Assembly (NCBI RefSeq): GCF_016734905.1
Contig: NZ_JAERPO010000002.1
Span: 515,524-579,523, forward strand
DNA: 64,000 bases
Direction: 5' to 3'
Source: Sphingopyxis jiangsuensis
Lineage (GTDB): Bacteria; Pseudomonadota; Alphaproteobacteria; Sphingomonadales; Sphingomonadaceae
The notes beneath the pieces are model-generated. The model was not told the DNA's origin. It saw only the letters and a program-made list of their open reading frames with translations, and did no database searches. This document shows, piece by piece, positions 40,308-48,093 of the stretch; position 1 is the stretch's first letter, and the number at the start of each line of letters is the position of its first letter. The translations under genes were made by a program, and so were the position numbers.

Positions 40308-41516
40308 TCACGCCGCCTTGGCGACCTCGGCGACGATCTTCTTGGCGGCGTCGCCCAGGTCGTTCGCCGCGACGATCGGCAGGCCCGAGTTCGCAAGGAT
40401 GTCCTTGCCCTGCTGAACATTCGTGCCTTCGAGGCGAACGACGAGCGGCACCGAAAGGTTCACTTCCTTCGCCGCGGCGACGATGCCCTCGGCGATGATG
40501 TCGCACTTCATGATGCCGCCGAAGATATTGACGAGGATGCCTTCGACCGCCGGGTCTTTCAGGATGATCTTGAACGCCGCGGTCACCTTTTCCTTCGAAG
40601 CGCCGCCGCCGACGTCGAGGAAGTTCGCAGGGAAGGCGCCGTTCAGCTTGATGATGTCCATCGTCGCCATCGCGAGGCCCGCGCCGTTGACCATGCAGCC
40701 GATGTTGCCGTCGAGCTTGATATAGGCGAGGTCATATTCCGACGCTTCGACCTCGGCCGGGTCTTCCTCGGTCAGGTCGCGCAGTTCGGCGATGTCGGGG
40801 TGGCGGAACATTGCGTTGCCGTCGAAGCCGAGCTTGGCGTCGAGCACGAGCAGTTCGTCGCCATTCGCGCCTTCGCACACCGCGAGCGGATTGATTTCGA
40901 TCTGTTCGGCATCGGTTGCAAGGAACGCGCTGTAAAGACCGGCGAGCGTCTTGGCCGCCTGCTTTGCAAGGTCGCCCGTCAGTTCGAGCGCTGCGGCGAC
41001 GCTGCGGCCGTGGTGCGGCATCAGCCCCGTCGCGGGGTCGATGACGATCGTGTGGATCTTGTCGGGCGTGTTGTGCGCGACAGTTTCGATGTCCATCCCG
41101 CCCTCGGTCGAAGCGACGACCGCGATGCGGCTGGTCGCGCGGTCGACGAGCAGCGCGAGATAATATTCCTTTTTGATGTCGGCGCCGTCGGTGACGTACA
41201 GGCGATTGACCTGCTTGCCTGCCTCGCCCGTCTGGATCGTGACGAGCGTGTTGCCGAGCATGTCCTTGGCGTGCGCCTCGACTTCCTCAATGCTCTTGGC
41301 AAGACGGACGCCGCCCTTTGCATCGGGGCCGAGTTCCTTGAACTTGCCCTTGCCGCGGCCGCCGGCATGGATCTGCGATTTCACGACATAGAGCGGCCCG
41401 GGCAGTTGCTTTGCCGCCGCAACGGCTTCCTCGACACTCATCGCGGCAATGCCCTTGGGCACCGCGACGCCAAATTTCGCGAGAAGTTCTTTCGCCTGAT
41501 ATTCGTGAATGTTCAT
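40308..41516 (-). CDS. sucC: Succinate-CoA ligase (ADP-forming), beta subunit
   Basis: SucC is the nucleotide-binding subunit of the TCA-cycle enzyme that makes ATP from succinyl-CoA. The 402-residue product begins [20 protein letters not shown] at the ATG at 41516. It has the ATP-grasp region [18 protein letters not shown], then [15 protein letters not shown] and [21 protein letters not shown]. The C-terminal part ends [17 protein letters not shown] with [17 protein letters not shown]. The alpha subunit gene sucD does not follow; etfB-etfA come next instead. Confidence 0.97.
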   Translation of the reverse strand: MNIHEYQAKELLAKFGVAVPKGIAAMSVEEAVAAAKQLPGPLYVVKSQIHAGGRGKGKFKELGPDAKGGVRLAKSIEEVEAHAKDMLGNTLVTIQTGEAGKQVNRLYVTDGADIKKEYYLALLVDRATSRIAVVASTEGGMDIETVAHNTPDKIHTIVIDPATGLMPHHGRSVAAALELTGDLAKQAAKTLAGLYSAFLATDAEQIEINPLAVCEGANGDELLVLDAKLGFDGNAMFRHPDIAELRDLTEEDPAEVEASEYDLAYIKLDGNIGCMVNGAGLAMATMDIIKLNGAFPANFLDVGGGASKEKVTAAFKIILKDPAVEGILVNIFGGIMKCDIIAEGIVAAAKEVNLSVPLVVRLEGTNVQQGKDILANSGLPIVAANDLGDAAKKIVAEVAKAA

Positions 41517-41618
41517 GAGGTCTGCCGGGCCTTTCGACTCTGGAGCGGGAGATTTGCGCCGCCGCATAAGCACAAGTTTGGCGGCAAGGCTACCCCGGAT
41601 GCCGACAGAAAAGCTTGC

Positions 41619-41930
41619 TCAGCGCAAAGCGCACACCGCTGCCGAGCTTGTCGTGACCCCCAATATCTCCGGATCCTTGAGCGCGCGGACCTTGCGGAGA
41701 AACTGGTCGAGCGTCAGGTCGGTGATTTCGCGATCCTTGAGACTGCCGAGCGCGGACAGCCGCCGAAGCTGAAGCAACGAGAGCCGGTCGACCATCCGTT
41801 CGGCCATGCATGCCGACATCGCCTTTGAAAGACCGGCATTATTGAGGCCGGTGCGGAGCCGTGTTTCGGGTGTTGCACAGGCCGAAAGTGTCAGTGCCAG
41901 CACAGCCAGCGGCGAGATGAATCTCTTCAT
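41619..41930 (-). CDS. Small lipoprotein of unknown function
   Basis: This 103-residue protein has a lipoprotein signal (MKRFISPLAVLALTLSAC; lipobox LSAC, Cys18). The mature part is helical: MSACMAERMVDRLSLLQLRRLSALGSLKD, then ITDLTLDQFLRKVRALKDPEILGVTT. Two further cysteines (in MSACMAE and AAVCAL) could pair. It follows the serine hydrolase gene by 5 bp and is probably in the same operon. I do not recognise a family. Confidence 0.7.
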   Translation of the reverse strand: MKRFISPLAVLALTLSACATPETRLRTGLNNAGLSKAMSACMAERMVDRLSLLQLRRLSALGSLKDREITDLTLDQFLRKVRALKDPEILGVTTSSAAVCALR

Positions 41931-41935
41931 AGTGG

Positions 41936-43078
41936 TTATCGCCCGTGGAATTCGGCCACCGCGCCCGACACCGCCTGCATCAGCGCCATGCGCTCCGGTA
42001 TCGGCGAGGTCGTGGTACCGAGCATGACGACGATGGCATAGCGTGTCCCGTCGGGCGCCGTGGCGATCCCTATGTCGTTATAGCCGGCAGTCATGCCCTT
42101 GTAATTCTGTCCCGTTCCGGTCTTGTGGCCGAACTTCCAGCCTGCCGGAAGTCCGGCCTTGAGCCGTTGCGGACCGCTCCGCGTGCGGCTCATGACGTCG
42201 AGCAGATATTCTGTCGATTCGGGCGACAGAAGATTGCCGCGCGCGAGGCGCGTAAGCGCGCTCGCAATCGCCGCCGGGCTGGCGCCATCGACCGGATCGG
42301 CCAGATAGGCGTCCATCGCCGCCTTGCGCGTAGCATCGGGCAGCGTAGCGCGCGCCTGTTCGAATGCACGCCCGACCGAATAGGCCTGCTGCCAGTTCAG
42401 CCCTGCCGTACCCGACTGCAGAAGGCGCTCGCCCGGACCGAAGCGAATCGCCCCCAGATCCTTTTTCGCGATAAAGCGCCGCACCGCCTCCGGGCCGCCG
42501 ACGGTACGCAGCAGGCTGTCGTTCGCGGTATTGTCGCTGCGCGTGATGGCGGTTTCGATCAGCTCGCGCACGGTCATCGTCACCGATCCCTGCGCGCGTA
42601 CGGTACTGGCGAGCGGCTGATAGAAAAGCGTCAGGTCTTCGGGCCCGATCCGCACCGACTGATCGAGCCGGACGCGTCCCTGGTCCACGGCGTCGAGCGC
42701 GGTCATTGCCACCCAAAGCTTCGACACGCTTTGCTGCGGGAACAGCTCGTCGCCGCGCTGGGCAAGCGCCCATTCGCCGTCGATACGCTGAACCGCGATG
42801 CCGGTCTTGCCCGGAAAGCCACGCCAGAGGCTGAACAGACGCTCTTCCAATCCCGCCGGCGCGCGGCGAAACCCCGGATCGATCGGACCCTTGGCGACCG
42901 GCGCAGCCGCTCGAACCGGAGGGGCGATCGGGACGGTGGCCGACCCGGCGGGCGCAGTGGTTGTCGTCGATTGCTGGCGCGGGGGCGGAACGATCGCTGC
43001 GCTGCTCACGCAGCCAGCGAGCACTGCGGCACTCATTGTAGCGGCAAGCAGCGGCTTGCCCGATACTTCAAATCTCAT
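41936..43078 (-). CDS. Class A beta-lactamase-like serine hydrolase (lipoprotein)
   Basis: This 380-residue envelope protein has the penicillin-recognising serine hydrolase fold. The signal peptide ends in lipobox VLAGC. A Thr/Ala/Pro-rich spacer reaches to about residue 70. The class A motifs are all there: SVSK (the S70-x-x-K73 box), SDN (130-132) in ITRSDNTAND, and HKTGTG (the 234-236 box). Counting from SDN, position 166 is the Glu of ERLLQ, so the usual ExxLN reads ExxLQ (Asn170 to Gln). It could be a beta-lactamase or a peptidoglycan carboxypeptidase; the sequence alone does not decide. Confidence 0.8.
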   Translation of the reverse strand: MRFEVSGKPLLAATMSAAVLAGCVSSAAIVPPPRQQSTTTTAPAGSATVPIAPPVRAAAPVAKGPIDPGFRRAPAGLEERLFSLWRGFPGKTGIAVQRIDGEWALAQRGDELFPQQSVSKLWVAMTALDAVDQGRVRLDQSVRIGPEDLTLFYQPLASTVRAQGSVTMTVRELIETAITRSDNTANDSLLRTVGGPEAVRRFIAKKDLGAIRFGPGERLLQSGTAGLNWQQAYSVGRAFEQARATLPDATRKAAMDAYLADPVDGASPAAIASALTRLARGNLLSPESTEYLLDVMSRTRSGPQRLKAGLPAGWKFGHKTGTGQNYKGMTAGYNDIGIATAPDGTRYAIVVMLGTTTSPIPERMALMQAVSGAVAEFHGR

Positions 43079-43211
43079 TCAATCCCCGCGACTGCGACCA
43101 TACCTCCGGCCCTTGCATCCAGGCCACTCGTCTCGCAAGCATGGCTGCCTCGCCAGCGAATTGCGATGAATGATTCCTGTCGCGCGATAAGCGGCGGCGC
43201 CGCCCCCAAAC

Positions 43212-43883
43212 TCAGGGTGCGGGGGTTGGGTTTGTTAGTTGGGGGTATAGTTTCCTGAGTGCCGCGAGCTTGGGCGCATCCCAGCGGACGATATAGCCGT
43301 GGCGCGGATTGCGGCGCATGAAATCCTGGTGATAGGCCTCCGCCCGATAGAAGCGCTTGTAGCTTTCGATGGGTACGACCACCGGCTTGTCGAAAAAGCG
43401 CCCCGACCGGATCTGCGCGAGATAGGCGGTCGCAACCCGACGCTGCGTCGCGTCGACCGGCACGATCGCCGCACGATATTGCGGGCCGACATCGGGGCCC
43501 TGGCGGTTCTTGAGCGTCGGATCGGCGATCACCGAAAAGAGCACCCGCAAGAGCGTGCCATAGCTGACCTGCGAGGGGTCATAGACGATCCGCACCGCCT
43601 CTGCATGGCCCGAGGTGCCGTCGTGCGTCAGTTCATATTTGGCGGTCGCGGCGCTGCCGCCATGATAGCCCGATTCGACCGAGATGACGCCTTTGACATG
43701 GCTGAAGACGCCCTCGACGCCCCAGAAGCAACCTCCGGCGAGAATCGCGGTGGCGCGCTTTGCATTGACGGCGGGGTCGATTTTGGCGGCGGGAAGCCTG
43801 ACGATGCTTTCGGCCTGTGCGGGCGCGCATTGGGCGAGGAGCAGCCCCGCCATCAGCGCCGACAAGGACCGCCGCAGCGGCAT
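43212..43883 (-). CDS. msrA: Exported peptide-methionine (S)-S-oxide reductase MsrA
   Basis: MsrA reduces methionine S-sulfoxide in proteins. The 223-residue product has an N-terminal signal peptide (MPLRRSLSALMAGLLLAQCAPAQA). The catalytic ILAGGCFWGVEGVF comes next, then VSVESGYHGGSAATAKYELTHDGTSGHAEAVRI and the later YHQDFMRRNPRHGYI. The enzyme therefore acts in the periplasm, unlike the usual cytoplasmic MsrA. The cysteine in LLAQC is not a clear lipobox. The ATG at 43883 shares a base with the stop of a 35-residue ORF (TGATG), so it is translationally coupled. Confidence 0.92.
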   Translation of the reverse strand: MPLRRSLSALMAGLLLAQCAPAQAESIVRLPAAKIDPAVNAKRATAILAGGCFWGVEGVFSHVKGVISVESGYHGGSAATAKYELTHDGTSGHAEAVRIVYDPSQVSYGTLLRVLFSVIADPTLKNRQGPDVGPQYRAAIVPVDATQRRVATAYLAQIRSGRFFDKPVVVPIESYKRFYRAEAYHQDFMRRNPRHGYIVRWDAPKLAALRKLYPQLTNPTPAP

Positions 43884-43990
43884 CAGAACGGCAGCGCGAA
43901 CGCCGGCTGCTGGAACACCATGTACAGCGTGCCGATCGCGAATCCCGCGAGCATCGTCTGGAACCAGTCGGAGCGAAGGAGAGTAATCAT
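43883..43990 (-). CDS. 35-residue membrane micro-ORF upstream of msrA
   Basis: An ATG at 43990, preceded by GAGG 5 nt away, opens a 35-codon frame. It begins MITLLRSDWFQTMLAGFAIG and continues TLYMVFQQPAFALPF. One hydrophobic segment (residues 13-27) makes it a likely single-pass membrane peptide. The TGA overlaps the msrA ATG (TGATG). The ribosome site, hydrophobic pattern and coupling support real translation. It may be only a leader, or a small partner of the exported MsrA. Confidence 0.55.
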   Translation of the reverse strand: MITLLRSDWFQTMLAGFAIGTLYMVFQQPAFALPF

Positions 43991-44220
43991 CGGTGCCTCG
44001 TATCATGTCATCTTGTTCGCGGACGTTGCCGCTTTGGTTACACCGACATCGTGGCGCGCCCCGTGCCGCCGTGCAGTGATCGGCGTCACCCTTAACCGAC
44101 AGGACTTACCATGTGGTGAACCGGCCGCTTAACCGCCGTTCAGGTGGCGCAGATAGGCGCGTGCGCCCGACAGTTCAAGACCGACCGGTACAGAATTATT
44201 TGCCCGTCGCAAAGCTGAAC
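43991..44220. other. Gap without a recognisable gene
   Basis: The spacer between the aminotransferase stop and the msrA leader ORF contains no start codon with a ribosome site leading to a credible protein. It presumably carries the promoter of the msrA unit on the minus strand. I see no strong promoter consensus or long palindrome. Confidence 0.5.
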
Positions 44221-45432
44221 TCAGCTGAGTGCCGCGCACGCCTGCTGGATGCGCACGCACGCCTCCTTGAGCGCCGCCTCCGACGTCGCATAGGAGACGC
44301 GGAAGGCCGGCGACAGGCCAAAGGCTCCGCCGTGGACCGCCGCGACGCGCGCCGCGTCGAGGAAATAGTCGATCAACGCCTCGTCGCTGTCGATCACATG
44401 CCCCGCCGGGGTCTTCTTGCCGATGCAGCCGCTCGCGTCGGGATAGACGTAAAAGGCGCCGTCGGGCACCGGGCAATCGAGCCCCGGCGCGTCGTTGAGC
44501 ATGGCGACGACCATGTCGCGGCGCTTGCGGAAGGCGGCGTTGCGGTCGTCGAGGAACTGCTGCGGACCGCCGAGCGCCGCGGCGGCGGCGGCCTGCGCGA
44601 CCGAGCAGGGGTTCGACGTCGACTGCGACTGGAGCTTGCCCATCGCCTTGATCAGCCAGGCGGGGCCGCCCGCATAACCGATGCGCCAGCCGGTCATCGC
44701 ATAGGCTTTCGAACAGCCGTTCACCGTCAGGATGCGGTCGACAAGGTCGGGGCAACGCTGTGCGAGCGTCGAAAAGGCGAAGTCGGCGTACCAGACATGC
44801 TCGTACATATCGTCGCACATCACCATCACATGCTCGTGACGGCGCACGACCTCGCCAAGCGCGTCGAGCTCTTCGGGTGAATAGGCCGCGCCCGAGGGGT
44901 TCGACGGCGAGTTGAAGATGATCCAGCGCGTCTTGGGCGTGATCGCCGCATCAAGCTGTTCGGGCGTGAGCTTATACCCCTGCGCCGCGCCGGCCGCGAC
45001 GATGACCGGGGTGCCGCCGGCAAAGGCGACGATGTCGGGATAGCTCACCCAATAGGGCGCCGGGATGATGACCTCGTCGCCCTTGTCCACCGTCGCGACG
45101 AGCGCATTGAACAGCGTGTGCTTGCCCCCGACATTGACCGTGATCTGGTCGAGGCCGAACTCGAGCCCGTTGTCGCGGCGGAACTTGCCGCGGATCGCCT
45201 CCTTGAGCGCGACGGTGCCATCGACAAGCGTATATTTGGTCTGCCCCGCGCGGATCGCCTCGATCGCCGCTTCCTTGACGAAATCGGGCGTATCGAAATC
45301 GGGCTCGCCCGCCGACAGGCCGATCACGTCGACCCCTTCGCCTTTCAGCTTCGCGACGCGCGCGGTCATCGCGAGCGTTGCCGAGGGCTGGATGCGGTTG
45401 AGGGCAGCGGAGATATGCGGCTTGAGCGGCAT
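44221..45432 (-). CDS. Aspartate aminotransferase-type PLP aminotransferase
   Basis: This 403-residue class I aminotransferase closely follows the alphaproteobacterial AspC/AatA subgroup (I-gamma). The N-terminus is LNRIQPSATLAMTARVAKLKGEGVDVIGLSAGEPDFDTP. The substrate and PLP residues are in NSPSNPSGAAYSPEEL, CDDMYEHVWY and the Schiff-base Lys of VNGCSKAYAMTGWRIGY. The C-terminal Arg is in AFRVSYATS. It probably makes aspartate and may also accept prephenate. AAGGAAG is 8 nt before the ATG at 45432. The 230 bp after it hold no clear gene. Confidence 0.92.
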   Translation of the reverse strand: MPLKPHISAALNRIQPSATLAMTARVAKLKGEGVDVIGLSAGEPDFDTPDFVKEAAIEAIRAGQTKYTLVDGTVALKEAIRGKFRRDNGLEFGLDQITVNVGGKHTLFNALVATVDKGDEVIIPAPYWVSYPDIVAFAGGTPVIVAAGAAQGYKLTPEQLDAAITPKTRWIIFNSPSNPSGAAYSPEELDALGEVVRRHEHVMVMCDDMYEHVWYADFAFSTLAQRCPDLVDRILTVNGCSKAYAMTGWRIGYAGGPAWLIKAMGKLQSQSTSNPCSVAQAAAAAALGGPQQFLDDRNAAFRKRRDMVVAMLNDAPGLDCPVPDGAFYVYPDASGCIGKKTPAGHVIDSDEALIDYFLDAARVAAVHGGAFGLSPAFRVSYATSEAALKEACVRIQQACAALS

Positions 45433-45538
45433 CGACGGGTCTTCCTTGCTGGTCGCGAGGCGGGAAAGCGCGACACGGGAATCGCGCGGGGCCGCGCCTA
45501 AAGCCTCTGCCCGCAAATCGCAAGGCGAACGGCCAAAT

Positions 45539-47395
45539 TTACCTATGCGGCAGCGATTGGCCCGCGGCGGTGTCGGCGAGCCGCGCCGGGATCAGGCCGC
45601 GCAGCGAATTGCCGATGAAAAATCCGTTGCCAAGGTCGGCGAGCCGCAGGTGCGATTCGACCGCGCGCCCCTTTTCAATGAGCTCGGCGCGCAACACGCC
45701 GGGGAGTAAGCCGAGCGACGCAGGCGGCGTCAGCAACAGCCCGTCGCGCTCGACGAAGATATTGCTCCAGCTGCCTTCGGTCACGAAACCGGGTTCGTCG
45801 ACGAACAGCACCTCGATAGCACCGCTTTCGCGTCGCGCCGCCTCATATGGCGCGCGCAGGCTGGTCTTGTGGCCGAGACGGAAGTCGCCTGCAGGCATCG
45901 GGGCCGGCCGCACCGCAACGGGCACCGGCAGTTCGGCAAGGCGCGGCAGCGGCGAAACTTCGACCGCAAGCGCGCCCGACGGCGCAAGCCGCATCCGCAC
46001 GCGCGCGGCGTTTCGCATCCGGAACGTCGCCGACTGCAGGCTGTTGCGCGCACCATGACGATCGAACCGGAAGCCGAAAGCATCGGCGCTCGCCTTCATC
46101 CGGGCGATATGCCCGTCGAGCCGCTGGATTCCGTCGACCGGATCAAATTGCATCGTTTCTATGAGGTCGAAGCTTTCCCCCGCTGCGCCCACAAATTCCC
46201 CCTTGGCCAGACATTCGCGCCACTCTTCGGCAGCGCGGCTGTCGGCGACAATTCCCGAACCCAATCCCAGCGTGGCGCACATTGGCCCGTCCTGCAACCC
46301 CCGGTCCGCACCATGCTGGCTGCAAAAGACGAGCGTGCGGATCGCGACGTTGAACGCCGCGTCGCCGTTCGGCTCGATGAACCCGATCGAGCCGGTATAG
46401 ATACCGCGCGCATCGCTTTCGAGGCTGTCGATGATTTCCATCGCGCGGACCTTGGGCGCGCCGGTGATCGAGCCGCAGGGAAAGGCGGCGCGCAGCACGT
46501 CGACGGCGCCGGCGCCCTCGGGCAATTCGGCCGTCACGTCCGAAACAAGCTGGTGGATCGTCGGGAAGCTTTCGACGCGAAACAGATCGGGCACCTTGAC
46601 CGATCCGGCGGCCGCGACGCGCGACAGGTCATTACGGATGAGGTCGACGATCATCATGTTTTCGGCGCGCTGTTTGGGGTCGCGCGCCAGTTCGGCGGCG
46701 GCGCGCCGGTCGGCTTCGCGGTCATCCCGGCGTCCGGCCGTGCCCTTCATCGGCCGCGCCATCACGTCCTTCCCGCGCAGCGAGAAGAAGAGTTCGGGAG
46801 ACAGCGAGGCGATCGCCCGGTCGCCGGTCCAGATAAAGCCGCCATAGCCCGCGCGGGCCGTGCGGCGAAGCCGGGCGTAAACGCCCAGCGGATTGCCCTG
46901 AAAAAGAACGTCGGCGCGAAAGGTCAGATTGGCCTGATAGATGTCGCCGGCTTCGATATAGTCGAGCACCCGCGCAATCGATGCTTCGAAATCCCCGCGC
47001 GAAACGCGCGGCACGACCGGGCCGACCCATGCGCCTGCCGGATCGGGAAGCAGATTTTCGACCGCGTCGGCGTCGATCCGCTCGACGGACGCGAACAGCC
47101 CGAACCAGGCGAGCGGCGCCCCCGCGTCTTCGCGCGCCTCGATGGCGCCGCGCCATGCGGGCGCCAGCCCCTGCCCCGCATCATAGGAAAGATAGCCGGC
47201 GCAATAGAGGCCGCGCCGCCGCGCTGCTTCGAGCGTGTCGAGCAGCGCCGGAATCTCCCGCGCATCATGGGCAGCGACGACATCGACCGGCTCGGCGAAA
47301 AGCCGCGCCGCGACCGCGCCCTCGGCGCGGACGTCGTCGAGCAATACAAAAGGCGGCGTCGACACGCCCACCGGCGCGACCCTCGGTTGCGACAT
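45539..47395 (-). CDS. Fused aminodeoxychorismate synthase component I / aminodeoxychorismate lyase (PabB-PabC)
   Basis: This 618-residue fusion makes p-aminobenzoate for folate. The N-terminal two thirds are PabB: YIEAGDIYQANLTFRAD, then ASLSPELFFSLRGKDVMARPMKGTAGR and FPCGSITGAPKVRAMEIIDSLE. The C-terminal 200 residues resemble the PLP-dependent lyase PabC (SLRAPYEAARRESGAIEVLFVDEPGFVTEGSWSNIFVERDG, then LLPGVLRAELIEKGRAVE). The PabA amidotransferase is not adjacent. Such fusions occur in many alphaproteobacteria. The start is the ATG at 47395, after which MSQPRVAPVGVSTPPFVLLDD leads into the domain. Confidence 0.92.
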   Translation of the reverse strand: MSQPRVAPVGVSTPPFVLLDDVRAEGAVAARLFAEPVDVVAAHDAREIPALLDTLEAARRRGLYCAGYLSYDAGQGLAPAWRGAIEAREDAGAPLAWFGLFASVERIDADAVENLLPDPAGAWVGPVVPRVSRGDFEASIARVLDYIEAGDIYQANLTFRADVLFQGNPLGVYARLRRTARAGYGGFIWTGDRAIASLSPELFFSLRGKDVMARPMKGTAGRRDDREADRRAAAELARDPKQRAENMMIVDLIRNDLSRVAAAGSVKVPDLFRVESFPTIHQLVSDVTAELPEGAGAVDVLRAAFPCGSITGAPKVRAMEIIDSLESDARGIYTGSIGFIEPNGDAAFNVAIRTLVFCSQHGADRGLQDGPMCATLGLGSGIVADSRAAEEWRECLAKGEFVGAAGESFDLIETMQFDPVDGIQRLDGHIARMKASADAFGFRFDRHGARNSLQSATFRMRNAARVRMRLAPSGALAVEVSPLPRLAELPVPVAVRPAPMPAGDFRLGHKTSLRAPYEAARRESGAIEVLFVDEPGFVTEGSWSNIFVERDGLLLTPPASLGLLPGVLRAELIEKGRAVESHLRLADLGNGFFIGNSLRGLIPARLADTAAGQSLPHR

Positions 47396-47432
47396 CAGGC
47401 GGTGAAATCCATGGCGCGCTTCCCCGACGGGC

Positions 47433-47972
47433 TCAACGCTCGCGACGAACGCGGATGCGTTTCAACGACCCGATTTCGGCCCAGTAGCTGCTGATCGCGC
47501 CGGGATAGATCACGATTCTGTCTCCCGGCCGCGGGTCGCGCGGCAAGTCGGTCTGGTCGGCCTGCACCCACACCGCCCCCTCTTCGATCTCGAAGCGAAC
47601 CTGATTATAGCCTTCACGGCGCGCCCATTTGATCGTCGATTCGATCCGTTGAACGCCTTCCTTCCCGTCGTCGTCGTCGCCAAAGAAGGGCAAATCGCGC
47701 AGCGTGAAGCCGAACAGGCTGCGCCGCGCCTTGTCCGCAGCCGCGCGGTCGAAAATCCGGACGTCCTGCTTCCCGACCGCATCCTCGAAAGATTCGACCT
47801 GCGCGTCGAAGCACGCCAGGCGACCCGCATCGTCCGAAATGGCCCGGCAATCGAAAATCTGCTGCACCTGCGTGGGCGGCGGGGGCGCTTTTCTGTCCTT
47901 TGCCGACGCCGGAGAAACCCACACGACAACGGCGAACAATCCGATCGCACGTGCAAGGGACTCTCTTCGCAT
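47433..47972 (-). CDS. Exported protein of unknown function
   Basis: This 179-residue protein has a signal peptide (MRRESLARAIGLFAVVVWVSPASAK). IFDCRAISDDAGRLACFDAQV follows, a Cys-pair motif found in several secreted sphingomonad proteins. It is followed by an acidic linker (FFGDDDDGKEG) and a beta-rich end (VRFEIEEGAVWVQADQTDLPRDPRPGDRIVI, then SLKRIRVRRER). The C-terminal part reads like a small SH3- or OB-like domain. No function is recognised. It diverges from the acyl-CoA ligase gene. Confidence 0.75.
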   Translation of the reverse strand: MRRESLARAIGLFAVVVWVSPASAKDRKAPPPPTQVQQIFDCRAISDDAGRLACFDAQVESFEDAVGKQDVRIFDRAAADKARRSLFGFTLRDLPFFGDDDDGKEGVQRIESTIKWARREGYNQVRFEIEEGAVWVQADQTDLPRDPRPGDRIVIYPGAISSYWAEIGSLKRIRVRRER

Positions 47973-48035
47973 GATATTCACCCCCGGTTGGCCGTCGAGA
48001 CAAGGGCGTAGCCGTCGCTCGATGGCGCCGCAAGA

Positions 48036-48065
48036 TTGCGGTGGCGTTTCAATGCTGCTTATATA
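48036..48065 (+). promoter_or_regulatory. Candidate sigma-70 promoter of the acyl-CoA ligase gene
   Basis: TTGCGG (48036-48041) and TATATA (48060-48065) are separated by 18 bp. The start codon at 48094 and its SD follow within 30 bp. The AT-rich -10 stands out in otherwise GC-rich DNA. Confidence 0.4.
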
Positions 48066-48093
48066 AATGTCAGTAACGCTATGGAGAGGGCGA

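Noticed and set aside
44129..44220. Possible small gene after the aminotransferase (peptide ending LSGARAYLRHLNGG on the minus strand)
   Set aside because: No start codon with a ribosome site lies in the gap; the frame is continuous only with antisense of the aminotransferase gene.
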